A stretch of DNA of 64,000 nt, taken from positions 1 to 64,000 of the forward strand of contig CANXME010002062.1 in assembly GCA_948144175.1 (NCBI GenBank). Reading direction: 5' to 3'. This DNA comes from Closterium sp. NIES-65. Its lineage: Eukaryota > Streptophyta > Zygnematophyceae > Desmidiales > Closteriaceae. A program made the translations under genes and the position numbers. Below, piece after piece: positions 31,393 through 42,349 of this stretch. The stretch's first letter is position 1. Every line of letters starts with the position of its first letter. The notes beneath the pieces were generated by a model. That model did not search any database and was not told where the DNA came from. It saw nothing but the letters and a program-made list of their open reading frames with translations.

Positions 31393-34300
31393 GTGTTTGG
31401 TGCTCCACGTCAGGGGGTCTTGCAGCTTCTCCTCCCTCCTGGCTACTCGGCGTTTGATGCGTACCTGTCCGAGCCCGACCGCGCCGGTGGCGCATCGTCT
31501 TCCTCCGCACCGTCGCCACGCTGGGGAGCCCCGGCTGATTGCCCGTTGGACGAATCCGCGACTGGTGCGGAGGATGACGTGGAGTTTTGGGCTGCCGACG
31601 GTCTTCCAGAGCACCTGCCTATTCCCACCTTCCCCCCCCCCAATAAGAAACGGCCCCACCCTTCTCGCGAGAATCGCGATGCCCGTCCTCCCTCCCCCAG
31701 GCACAAGCCTTCAAGTCACAAGCCTTCAAGTCACAAGCGGCACTCTTACACATCGCAGGAGAAACTGCAGTGGATTCTCAAGCTTGAGTCCGGGCACATG
31801 AGCGTGCGGCAGATGTCTCGCCAAACCGGCATCTCCCGAAGGTCACTCGCAGAATGGAAGACCCGGAAGGCTGACCTGGAGGGCGCGCATGCTGCTCGCA
31901 AGCGTCTTCATGGGCGCGGAAGGAGCTCGTGGTATCGCGACATGGAAGCTGAAGTCTACAGGAGGTTTCTTGCCCACCGTAAAAAATGTCTCGCGGTCTC
32001 GATCGCTCGCCTACAGAAGTGGTCGCATGAGGTGATGAAAGAATTGCACCCACAGGTAAAGTGGTCCGGCTCGCAGCGGTGGACTGAGCGGTTTCGCCGC
32101 CGTTGGAATCTGACAACCCGAGCGAAGACCATGGTCGGCCAGAAGCTTGCTGCCAGTGAGTTTGTGGGAAATGGTTGCAGTTTAATGTGTACTGCTTTGT
32201 GTTGTTTGTCTCTTTCTGTTTCACGGTTGAATTTTAACGCGTCATTAATACTGTCTTCTCTCTTTCCCTCCCACCCGTACTCCCAGACTGCGAGACTGAC
32301 GTCAGGAATTTCTGGAAGTTCGTGCGTCACACCCGCCGCCAATACAAGATTGACCCGCAGTGGATAATAAACGCGGACCAGACACCACTGTGGCTCGAGA
32401 TGCCTGCCGAACGCACAGTCGAGGAGGTGGGTCTGCGCTCTGTGCCTATCCGCAGCGGCGGCTATCAAAAGGAGCGAGTTACGGTGATGCTCTCCTGCAC
32501 TGCCAGCGGTGAGAAGCTGAAGCCGTGGGTCTTCTTCAAACGGAAGACCCTACCTAAAGGGGATTTCCCTTCAGGTGAGCATTAACATGTCAGAATAATA
32601 TATAACTCTATATATTGTTTTGTAACTGCCTGTAGTGTAGAATACTGTAGTCATAGAAGTTTCTGTTTGGTGGTGCACCTTTCTTGTTTGTTCTTTCGTA
32701 TTTGTACCCTCGCTCAATATTGAATCATCCTCTTTTGTCAAACTCTCTCGACCCCTTCCTCTCGTAACTCTCGTTCTACCCAACACCCTAGTACCTAAGT
32801 TTTAACTACTTCTGAGATGGTATCGAGCTAGATTTCGATCAATGGGCCCACCAATTTTCGACCCTGTCATGGCGGCCCTCCCTCCCGACGACTTTCTACT
32901 GCGATCGGGCCGTCAGTGCGACCGTCGCGTGAAAATCCGCGACGGTTTTGATCGTCAGTGCGATCGACGGGGCGAAGGCGGCGCTCTGCTCGTCGCGCTG
33001 CCTCGTTGCCCCGTCGTTCGCGGCCACGCTGCCCCGACGTCGCCTCGACGCGCCTCCGTTTCGGCCCCCTATTCCGCTCGTCGCGCCCGAGCAGCTATCC
33101 CCGCCCACCCTCCCGCGGTCCCCACTGCATCTGTCGCACTTGCTGCTGCCGTGCGCGCTCCTACTGTGGGGGGAGGTCGTGGGAGTGGCGGACCATGGGG
33201 GAGGTGGTGTGTCGGGGCGACCGCTGTGGGCAGTCTGCAGCAGCTGCCGTCATCATTTGTCGCCCCATACGCGACTGTCGCTATGGGGGGGAGGGTAAAG
33301 GGGTGGCGGGAGTGTACCCGCAGGAACCAACCGATGCCCTCCTCTCTCCTCTCTCTCCCTGCAGCGCCTGTCGCTGTGGGGGATGGGGGGGAGTGTGAGG
33401 GGTTGGAGAGAGAGATTTTGCAGCACCAACAGCCGTCCCCCCTCCTCTCTCTCTCACTGCTGCGTTTGCAGCTGTGGGGGGGAGGGTGAGAGAGGGTGGC
33501 GGAAGACAGCCGGGTATCTGCTGCTGCCGCCCGCTGCTACTTTGGCACCTCCAGCTGTCGCCCCTGTCGCCACCTGCCATGTTTTCTGTTTTCTCCTGCT
33601 GGGGCCTGCAGGTGCTGCCGTCGAGCCGCTGCTGTCCTGCTGCCTGATGCAGCCACAGAGCCTGCTCCTGAGGCGACCTGCCGCCTCCCACACCTGTTAC
33701 TACTTCTTCCTTGGCTGAGGGTTGGCTACTGCTGTTTCTGCCACTTTTGCACCGGTTACCACTGCTTTTGCCTGCATCTGTTTCTTCCGCTGCACCTGTA
33801 TGGTGTACCCCATTATGGGGGCGTTGACTGCAATTTCTTCCCTACAGGCACTTATGGGGGCGTGTCAGAATAATATATAACTCTATATATTGTTTTGTAA
33901 CTGCCTGTAGTGTAGAATACTGTAGTCATAGAAGTTTCTGTTTGGTGGTGCACCTTTCTTGTTTGTTCTTTCGTATTTGTACCCTCGCTCAATATTGAAT
34001 CATCCTCTTTTGTCAAACTCTCTCGACCCCTTCCTCTCGTAACTCTCGTTCTACCCAACACCCTAGTACCTAAGTTTTAACTACTTCTGAGATAACACCC
34101 ACTGCTGCATGTTTTTTTTTTTCAATGTCTACTGATGTTGTATGTGCGTTTGTGGCTGTGCAGATGTTACGGTGTCCGTCCATCCCAACGGTTGGATGGA
34201 CGCGGACGGAGTCATCGAGTGGCTCGACGGGGCAGTGAAGCCGTTCGTCCACACCAAGTTTGGAGTGAGGCCCCGCAAAGCGATGCTCGTCTTGGATTCG

Positions 34301-34867
34301 TACCGCGGGCACCTGACTGCGAAGGTGAAGAAGAAGTTCGGGGAGCTGAACATCGTCCCTGCCGTTATCCCAGCTGGCTGCACCTCGGAGATTCAACCTC
34401 TGGACGTCGCGGTGAATCGCTCCTTCAAGGCATCCGTTCGACAGCTCTACCAGGAGTGGTTCGAGAGCGAGGGGGTCGACACCTTGACAAAGAAAGGTGA
34501 GAGAGGCAGGCCATGCGTGTGCTGCTTTATCAGTTTGTAGCGGTGGCTGACTTTTGATTGTTTAAATTTTATGGCAGGCAACATCAAGAAGCCACCACCC
34601 GAGCTAACGCTCAAGTGGATATCAGCGGCTTGGAAGGCCGTGCCCAGGGACTTGATTCAACGGGCTTTCCTCAGCTGTGGCATTAGTAACGCCCTGGATG
34701 GGTCCCAGGACAAGATCTGCCTGCAACACAGGCGCGACGAGCTTGAGGGCGACGAAATAGACATCGACGACGACATTGCAGCAGATGGCTTTTTCTGCAA
34801 CAACGTAGAAGAACCAGAGTCGGACTCTGAGGCCGACCCGGATGATCCTACCGCAGCTGATGACTAG
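31393..34867 (+). CDS. P1 transposase, pogo/Tigger type, four readable exons
   Basis: Exons 31393-32155, 32287-32574, 34164-34496 and 34578-34867 join in frame. Donors are GTGAGT, GTGAGC and GTGAGA; acceptors are all CAG; the result is 557 residues. Residues 1-115 are Pro/Ser-rich and probably disordered. About 115-165 is a psq helix-turn-helix (YTSQEKLQWILKLESG, MSRQTGISRRSLAEWK). About 175-245 is a CENP-B-like helix-turn-helix. The RNase H-fold core has Asp285 (IINADQTPLW), Asp395 (LVLDSYRGHLT) and Asp431 (EIQPLDVAVNRSFK), a DD35D spacing. The C-terminus is acidic. It cuts and pastes the element at TA. The true start is uncertain: no in-frame ATG lies between the stop at 31228 and Met at 31798, so a 5' exon or non-ATG start is likely. 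Intron 2 contains S1 without damage to the splice sites. Confidence 0.88.
32588..32817 (+). repeat. 5' LTR of S1
   Basis: 230 bp starting TGTCAGAATAATATATAA; identical by eye to 33863-34092. Confidence 0.93.
33863..34092 (+). repeat. 3' LTR of S1
   Basis: 230 bp, followed by target duplication TAACA and the remainder of P1 intron 2. Confidence 0.93.
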
Positions 34868-35032
34868 ATTACGTAGATCTAGAAATTGCTGTAGCCTGTG
34901 AGACTCGTAGGTAGATTTAGAACTGTAATTAGAAAAAACTGTAGATAAACTAACTTTGTATTTAATTAGATAAAAATATAAGTTGTTAATGTGGTTAGTG
35001 AAGTTTGTAGAAAAAACATATTTAAAAAAGTG

Positions 35033-35185
35033 GCGGTTATAATGTGTAAGGTACAGGTATGCGGCTATAATCCGTACGACTCTAGGGTATGCGCTTATAA
35101 TCGAGGAGGGGATATAAGCGCCATATGCCAATTAGAAGCGCCAGGCGCTTATCCTAGGGTGGCGCTTATATCCGGGGGGTGACGG
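35033..35185 (-). promoter_or_regulatory. Right subterminal motif cluster and TIR of P1
   Basis: GCGGTTATAA (35033-35042), GCGGCTATAA (35061-35070), GCGCTTATAA (35091-35100), inverted ATATAAGCGCC (35112-35122), GCGCCAGGCGCTTAT (about 35138-35152) and GGCGCTTATATCC (35161-35173, running into the TIR). This is a typical multi-site transposase landing area. Confidence 0.65.
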
Positions 35186-35239
35186 TATATATAAGGCTAA
35201 ACAAGCAAGAGCAGGTATATATATATGTAAGAGTACAAG

Positions 35240-36792
35240 CAAGGTCAAGGGGTGAGCAAGTGAGGCAAGACAGGCACAAGACCCAGCTGAGTGCAGAAGC
35301 GCTGATGATCAGAAAGCAGAAGTGCCTTGGTGAAAACATCAGCAGTGTTGGCCTCAGAGGCCACGTACGCAAGTCGCAACTAACCACGCTGCTGCAACTC
35401 ACGAGCAAGAAAGTAGCGGAGAGCAATGTGCTTCGTTCTGTGCTCCAGGCGCTGCTCCCGACACAAGGCTAGCATGGCCTTGTTGTCTACGTACAGCACC
35501 GGAGGAGAACGAGGCGGCTCTCCGAGGTCAGTCAGCAGGTAGGTAAGCCAGCGAAGCTCCTGTGCAGCCATGGCCACATCGTAGATCTCAGCCTCACAAC
35601 TGGAGCCGAGAACAGAAGACGAGCGAGTAGCCCGCCACGAAACAGAGCCGGAACCAAGGCTGAAGGTGTAACCCTGTGACGACCACTGCATAGCCTGGTC
35701 GTCTGCCCAAGAAGCGTCCGCGTGCCCAGTGAGGACCACTGGACTCCGCCCTCCAAGCACTAGCCCCATGCCCGACGTACTGCACAAGTAGCGCAACACC
35801 CTCTTCGCTGCAGCCATGTGCTCTGGTCGGTGTCTCCCAGGAGCAACATAGCGTGCAAGAATGCTAAGAGGGTATGGAAGGTCAGGTCGTGTGCAGGTCA
35901 TCAGGTACATGAGGCAGCCAACAAGCTCTGGGTACGGGCCACTCGACTCTACAGACTCATCCGAAGGCAGAGCTGAGAGTGAGTGGCGAGTAGACAGAGG
36001 AGTGGCCTGAGGCGAGGAGTACGTGGAGCCGAAGCGCTGAAGGACCTGCTGCACCATGTGTGACTGAGTCAGGGTAATGGTGCGGCGTGCTCTGTCCCGG
36101 GTGATCTGCAAGCCAAGGTAGCTGCGCAGTTCACCCAGGTCAGTGCACGTGTGTCTCTTCTGCAGCTCGGACTTCACGTGGGCGAGTCCAGCAGTGTCAG
36201 CTGTGGCAAAGACCAAGTCGTCGACGTACACGAAGATGTAGAACGGCGGCAGAGAGGTGTCGGTGCGTAGAAACAACGACGGGTCAGCAGTAGAGGGAGC
36301 AAACCCAAGAGCCGCAAGTGTAGTCCTCAGTGTGTCGTGCCACTCGCGCGGTGCCTGGCGGAGACCGTAGACTGGCCGTCGGAGGCTCCACTGGGTGCCA
36401 GGAGGGAAAGTCCCAGTGAAGCCAGGTCGACGGCGCAACCAGATCTCCTCGTGCAGGCTACCCTGCAGGAAAGCAGTGCTGAAGTCCAGGGAGTGAAGCT
36501 CGTAGTCACGCTGAGCGGCTACGTGTAGCAGCACCCGAAGAGTGGTCATCTTCGGGGTGGGAGAGAAGGTCTGAAAGTAGTCAACTCCCTGCCGATGACT
36601 GAAGCCACGAGCCACGTACCGCGCCTTGAAGACAGGTGGACAGCCCGGCGGCCGCTTCACCCTGAAGATCCACATGTCACTGACGATGTTCGCCCCAGGA
36701 GGGGGAAGCGCGTCAACGTAGGTGCCTGTGGACTTCCAGGAAGCCATCTCTGCATCCATACCTGCCTGCCACCGAGAGGAGTAGGGACCCAC
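35240..36792 (-). pseudogene. G4 reverse transcriptase and RNase H region
   Basis: Minus-strand motifs as in the other G copies: MASWKSTGTYVDALPPP, FRVKRPPGCPPVFKARYVAR, SLDFSTAFLQGSLHEEIWLR, catalytic VYVDDLVFATADT, LTGHADASWADDQ, YVDNKAMLALCREQRLEHRT. Fossil. Confidence 0.9.
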
Positions 36793-36827
36793 TACGGCCT
36801 CCGCGTAAGAGCGCGGAGTCGGGATGT

Positions 36828-39650
36828 CTAGTGCATCCGGGTCTCCCTCAGGGGTAAGCAGTACGGACGCGTGACAGTAGGACTGGCAGTACGAAGAGAG
36901 TCCGACTCAGGGTCGGCAAGCACAGGAAGAGAGGACTCAGGAGGAGAGGGCAAAGGGGCACGCAGAAGAGCAGAGGATAGACGCAGAGACATCCGGTGCG
37001 TGCCAGGGACAGGAGGAGGACGCTGACGCGAACTGCGACCACTAGTGCGAGCAGCACGAACAGGCGACGCAGGACAAGACGCAGGCTCACGACGCTCAGC
37101 AAGACCTCCAGTAGGACCAGTGTACGGAGAAGGAGAAGGCAGTGGGGAGACCGGTGGTAACTGCGACTGCGACTGGACAGGCGGTGGACACTCTAAGGGA
37201 GGAGGAAGACCAAGAACTTGGTGAAGGAGCGGAACAAAGTACGCCCGAGGCCGCGCGGCGACTCCAGACACAGCAGGGACAGCACCAGTACCCCCAGCGG
37301 CTGCACCTGCGTCAACAACACCTCCAGCTCCAGTACCTCCAGCAGCACCAGTAGCACCGGCAGCAGGACCGCCGCCAGGACTGAAAGCAGTAGCCTCAGC
37401 GCCAACACCCTCAGCAGCTCCGACTCCAGTAGCACTCGCAGGACTAGCACCTCCCAGACCGGCGGCACCAGCACCCTCAGCAGTCGAAGAAGCACCAGCT
37501 CCAGTAGTACGCCTCCAGCGCCGGGCAAACCACTCGCGCATCTCCTGTGGAGAGAGTGGCTCCCGCCGAGACGAAGCACCCGGAGAACCAGCAGGCCCAG
37601 CACCGCCAGACGCCACACGAGCAGGTCCAGCGGCCGCGGGCTCCGCACCCCCAGTCTCAGTAGCTCCAGACTCAGCACCCCCAGGCTCAGCAGCTCCAGA
37701 CGCAGCACCCCCAGGCGAAGGACCCTCAGGCTCAGCACCCCCAGTCGTAGCACCCCCAGGATCAGCACCCCAAGTCGTAGCACCCCCAGGCTCAGCACCC
37801 CCAGGCTCAGCACCCCTAGTCGCAGCATCCCCAGACCCAGCACCCCCAGGCTCAGCACCCACGCGCGCAGCACCCTTAGAGTCAGCACCCCCAGGCTCAG
37901 CACCCGCAGCAGTACCAGAGTCACTAGGAACCTCGACTGGCTCAACTGCATCTACCTGGGACACACCTTAAGGGGCAGGACCCTGAGGGGGGAGCGGGTC
38001 TACCTGGGGGGGACCTGGCACAAGGAAGTGCGGTGGCGGGGGGAGGGAAGGAGTGCGGTAGGGGAAGAGGCGGTAGTAGGGTACTGACTCATCGAACGTG
38101 ACGTCCTGGACACGACGAGAGGTGGGGTGGTAGAACTGCCACCCAGGGGTGTTAGGGGGGAAGCCAAGGAAGACACAGGGAGCAGCACGAGGGGACAGCT
38201 TGTCCGCAGACAAGTCGCGGACAAACGCCCGAGATCCCCAGACACGGAACGCAGACGCATCGCCGACCTTCCCCGTCCACAGCAAGGCTAGGGAGGTCTC
38301 CGGTCTGGAGACCCTGGGGTGAAGGTTGATCTGATGCGCCGCGTACCGAACCGCAAACGGCCACAGAAAATGGGGGGCAGCCGCATGCATCATGGACGTA
38401 CGAGCGACGTCCATGACCATGCCAATGCGGCGCTCAGCAATCCCATTTTGGTGTGGAGAGTCCGGGAGCGTAAAGGTCTGGCGGATGCCTCGCGCACGAC
38501 AGTAGGCTCGCAGAAGGCCAGAGGAGAACTCTCCGCATCGGTCAGAGTGCAGACGCAGAACAGGAAAGTCCGAGCCGAAGCTCCTCCTGAGCTGGAGACG
38601 AGCTGCGCGGATCCAGTCGATCAACAACTCAGCGACATCACCCTTGCTGCGCAAGGGGAAGACTGTGGTGTAACGCGAGTAGTCGTCAACCACCAGCAGG
38701 AAGTAGCGCTCGTGACCCTCTCCACGTACGCGGGCCGGGCCCCACACGTCCATGTGAAGCGTCTGCAATGGGGCCTCTGTGGGGGGAAACTGAGAGGTGT
38801 GAGGGGCAGCTCGGAGCCGCCCCTCGACACAGGGGACACAGGAAGGACCAGGCCCCGGAGGAAGGGGAGGGAGGGACCGGGGAAGACCAGAGACAAGGAC
38901 ACGGGAAGCCATGCCTCGGAGACGAGGCAGGGAGGGGTGACCAAGACGGTGGTGCCAGAGGAGAGTCTCGTGAGACAGGAGGCGACACGAGCAGGGGGCA
39001 GACTCAGGACCAGACCTGGACGCTGCAGCAAACACCTGACCCGACGCAGCTACCTTACCAGACGCAGTGACTGGAGGAGACTCAGTGGTCAAGGTGTACA
39101 GGCTCGACCCCGGCCGACGAGTAAACGTGGCCAGGTGTCGGCCTGTCCGAGCGTCCGTGCAGTGGGTCACCCGCTGACTCGCAGGAGTGAACTGGTGAAC
39201 CCCCGTATCCTGCAGGTCAGCACCACTCACCAAGTTTGTAGAGAACGAGGGGAGGTAAAGACCAGACAAGGTGCCAGAGGGGGCAGCCGGACACGGGAGG
39301 ACAGTGGAGAAGTGAGAGAGGACAGGACCCCCAGAGGGGTCTGCCAAGGAGACTGCAACTGGCCGACCAAGCGGCGTGAGTGTGGTGCGGTCTCGAAAGA
39401 AGGAGCGAGAAGCCCCTGAGTCAAGTGTGAAGGTGAGGGAGGCCGAAGCCGACGTGGTACCTGAGAGCGCAGACTCACCAGCACCTAAGGGCGCGGACGC
39501 ACTGGCACCTAGAGCAGCAGCCTCACCAGTACCTAGAGCAGCAGTACCAATGCCCGGGTCGGGCGGGAAACACCGGTAACAGTCACCCTCATCACTAATA
39601 GTCACAGCATACATGGCAGCAAGGATAGCATCAAAGTCAAGATCAAACAT
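36828..39650 (-). pseudogene. G4 protease, integrase and linker region
   Basis: Minus strand: protease TLDSGASRSFF near 39410, integrase HHRLGHPSLPRLRG, CVPCVEGRLRA, MDVWGPARVRG, LVVDDYSRYTT, VLRLHSDRCGEFSS, HQNGIAERRIGM. Then a GGAEP/GGATT-type linker (about 37640-37930) and the SPQEMREWFARRW segment. Fossil; same architecture as G5. Confidence 0.88.
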
Positions 39651-39833
39651 AGCTACGCCTGCCCTAGACAGCTCTCCCCAGCGGGGGATCTCACTAGCCT
39701 CCGGGAACTGCTGACGCCAAGCGTTCGTTAGGCGGCCAAAGCAACGCTGGGTGGGGTGAGCACCCCCACACTGCTCACCCGCGCGGTCGCCGGAGCGGAG
39801 GACGTAGGTGCACGGGCCAAAACCCCCACCACG

Positions 39834-40943
39834 CTAACGCTGCGTGTACCACTCACGGAGCTGCTGAGGAAGGGGGATGTCCCGAGAACGCTGCTGCTGC
39901 TGCTGGCGCTGACCACTCCCGGAGCCGCTCCGCTGAGAAGTACCACCCCGACCAGCTCCACCTCCTCCACCACCGGCGCCTCCACCTCCGCCGCCACAGC
40001 CGCCTCCGCTCCCACTGCTACCGCCACCGCCGCCTCCGCCTCCGCCGCTGCCACCGCCACCTCCACCCCCGCCACCACTCCCACCGCCACCCCCACTCCC
40101 CCCGCCGCCCCCACCGCCACCTCCACCACCCCCGCTAGCCCCACCCGCGCCCTTGCCCCCCTTGCCCTTGCCAGAGCGGCGTCTCCCGCTAGGGGCAGAC
40201 GCCGCACCGACCGACTCAAGACCAACGAGGTCGGCCGCAGCAGCAGAGGCGACAGAGGGCAAAAGGGGGGAAGGGGAACACCCCTCAAAGATGGGGGTGC
40301 GAGGGTCACCACGAGAGGCTCCTACAGCAACTATGCTCTTCTCCGCTGCGGGGAGGGCCTTCTCTAGGAGGTCAACAGTGAGAGTAGTGGGACAGACTGA
40401 GAGGAAGTGGTCCCTGACTACGCGAAGGGAGTCAAGGAGGCAAGTGACTATATAGTAGAGAGTGATGTACATGGGGGGGGGATTCTTGGCGCAGAACTCA
40501 GCAGGAAGTGCGGCGCGGTAGCGAGTGTCACTAGTGCGGAGGTGCGTAACGAGGTCAGCGACTGTGGGAAAGGCAGCAAGGTCAGGAAAGAGGTACGGTA
40601 GCATGAGGCGGCTCAGTGCAGCAGTGGCAGGGGAAGAGTACCGCGCAACTACAGCGTCGTATAAGGTGTGAGCACTCTTGTACTGACTAGAGTGCGCGCG
40701 CTCAGAGGTAGGCAGGTGGCGACGCACAGCAAGACGTGCAACAGCATCGCGCGTGGCCCACTGGGAGCGAACAGTGGGGTCAGCATCAGCAGCCGGGGCA
40801 GGAGAGGCGCCAGAGGTGAGGTCAAAGAGGGAGAGACCGTCTGCCCTATTGCACTGTAAGAAGAGCTGCAGGTCATCTACCCAAACCTCAAAGTCAATGG
40901 CTCGACCCTCAGCGTCAAAAGCGAGAACACTAGGGGAAGCCAT
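39834..40943 (-). pseudogene. G4 gag region
   Basis: Starts at 40943 on the minus strand as MASPSVLAFDAEGRAIDFEV. UBN2-type Gag domain (VDDLQLFLQCNRADG, RYSSPATAALSRLMLPY, PPPMYITLYYIV), then a basic GRRRSGKGKGGK patch, a poly-Gly tract of about 80 residues (40135-39950), and a SRDIPLPQQLREWY segment. Fossil. Confidence 0.87.
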
Positions 40944-41099
40944 GACAGCAGTAGACTAGTGAGACCAACTGTAGGACAGGGGCAGTGTAGTGTCAGAAGC
41001 GCTGGTCTCACCAGACAGGGCAAGTCGGGCAGCTCAGTATTGCAGTTTCACGGCAACACGGCTGCTCGGACGGCTCAGTAGCGACTGCGGCTCCGCGGC

Positions 41100-42110
41100 A
41101 CCGGCGACTCGGCTGATCAGGCGGCTCGGGCGGCTCGGGCGGCTCGGGCGGCTCAGGCGGCTCGGGTGGCTCAGGCGGCTTGGGCGGCTCGGGCGACTCG
41201 GGCGGCTCGGGTGTCTCGGGCGGCTCGGGCGGCTCGGGCGGCTCGGGCTGTTCTGGCAGCTCGGGCGGCGCGGGCGGTGTAGGGCGACAGGTCCGCTGGT
41301 GAACGGTGGCGGGGCCGCTGAGTAGGGCGGCGGGGCCGCAGGAGTAGGGCGGCGGGGCCGTAGGAGTAGGGCGGCGGGGCCGCAGGAGTAGGGCGGCGGG
41401 GCCGCAGGAGTAGGGCGGCGGGGCCGCAGGAGTAGGGCGGTGGGGCCGCAGGAGTAGGGCGGCGGGGCCGCAGGAGTAGGGCGGCGGAGCCGCAGGAGCA
41501 GGGCGGCGGGTCCGCAGGAGTAGGGCGGCGGGGCTGCTGCAGAAGGGCGGCGAGGCCGCTGAGCAGGGCGGCGGGGCCGCGAGGTAGGGCGACGGGGCCG
41601 CGAGGTAGGGCGGCGGGGCCGCGAGGTAGGGCGGCGGGGCCGCGAGGTAGGGCGGCGGGGCCACGAGGTAGGGCGGCGGGGCCGCGAGGTAGGGCGGCGG
41701 GGCCGCGAGGTAGGGCGACGGGGCCGCGAGGTAGAGCGGCGGGGCCGCGAGGTAGGGCGGCGGGGCCGCGAGGTAGGGCGACGGGGCCGAGAGGTAGGGC
41801 GGCGGGGCCGAGAGGTAGGGCGGCGGGGCCGCGAGGTAGGGCGGCGGGGCCGCGAGGTAGGGCGGCGGGGCCGCGAGGTAGGGCGACGGGGCCGCGAGGT
41901 AGAGCGGCGGGGCCGCGAGGTAGGGCGGCGGGGCCGCGAGGTAGGGCGGCGGGGCCGCGAGGTAGGGCGGCGGGGCCGCGAGGTAGGGCGGCGGGGCCGC
42001 GACGACGGGCGGCGTGAGCGAAGCGACGGGTGGCGGGGCCGAGGCGACGCGCGGCGGGGCCGCTTGGGGAAAGGGGCCGCTAGGGCAGCTCGACGAGGTG
42101 AGAGCCCGAA
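41100..42110. repeat. GC-rich leader array of G4
   Basis: A 9-bp GGCGGCTCG array (41120-41260) is followed by more than thirty copies of a 21-bp unit, first AGTAGGGCGGCGGGGCCGCAG-like (shown here one base over the unit core GTAGGGCGGCGGGGCCGC), then GAGGTAGGGCGGCGGGGCC-like up to about 42010. It is the longest and most regular leader array in the window. Confidence 0.9.
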
Positions 42111-42210
42111 GTGCGACTCGGGCGGAGCGCGCTTCGGGCAGGAAAAAAAAAAAAAAGGTCGATGTGGTGGGCCCTAGGCACAGTTCCCACGGGGGATCTG
42201 CTCGATACCA

Positions 42211-42331
42211 TGAGAAGATGTGAACGAGAATGAATGACTAAGGAATGGATGTGATACAAATATGCAACCCTAGAAATGTGTACCCCATATGGGCTACCCC
42301 ACTATAGCCTACACAATATTATAATTTGACA
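42211..42331 (-). repeat. 5' LTR of G4
   Basis: 121 bp, TGTCAAATTATAATATTG...CTTCTCA on the minus strand, next to primer site TGGTATCGAGCAG. GGGCCC lies at 42169-42174 in the leader. Confidence 0.9.
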
Positions 42332-42349
42332 CTAGTGGGTAGCCTAGCC

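Larger units (their letters stand above)
32588..34092 (+). mobile_element. S1: short non-autonomous LTR element in P1 intron 2
   Basis: Two 230-bp LTRs (32588-32817, 33863-34092), identical by eye, are flanked by TAACA (32583-32587 and 34093-34097). Primer site TGGTATCGAGC at 32818; GGGCCC at 32844-32849; polypurine-like CTTATGGGGGCG before the right LTR. The roughly 1045-bp interior is GC-rich with CTCTCTCC and GGGGGAGGG stretches and no gag or pol. Orientation is given by primer site and polypurine end. It is a TRIM/LARD-like element, very young, related internally to S3. Confidence 0.9.
30587..35185 (+). mobile_element. P1: pogo/Tigger-like DNA transposon
   Basis: A perfect 19-bp terminal inverted repeat, CCGTCACCCCCCGGATATA, begins at 30587 and ends (as complement) at 35185. 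TA dinucleotides flank it (30585-30586 and 35186-35187), as expected for the Tc1/mariner-pogo superfamily. It encodes one spliced transposase with psq and CENP-B-like helix-turn-helix domains and a DDD catalytic core. Subterminal copies of a GCGCTTATAA motif crowd both ends. Total 4599 bp, of which S1 and its duplication contribute 1510. It lies in the 3' untranslated part of G4 in the opposite orientation. It looks recently active, since TIRs and splice sites are intact. Confidence 0.92.
30344..42331 (-). mobile_element. G4: Ty1/copia-type element (G family), hosts P1 and S1
   Basis: Minus strand, LTRs at 42211-42331 and 30344-30436, flanked by CTAGT (30339-30343 and 42332-42336). Primer site at about 42197-42210 (TGGTATCGAGCAG). 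Leader array, gag, protease, integrase, linker, RT and RNase H are all recognisable. P1 (30587-35185) sits in its 3' untranslated part. The LTRs differ at 3 sites over 93 aligned bases. It is broken, with several breaks. Without P1 it is about 7.4 kb. Confidence 0.9.

Noticed and set aside
32842-33873. Frames inside S1 as a gene between P1 exons.
   Set aside because: They lie wholly inside a non-autonomous LTR element and are not shared with transposase relatives; the exons join cleanly without them.
41300-42010. A regular 21-bp array that might be taken for a CRISPR array.
   Set aside because: Units are contiguous with no unique spacers, and the context is a eukaryotic retroelement leader.
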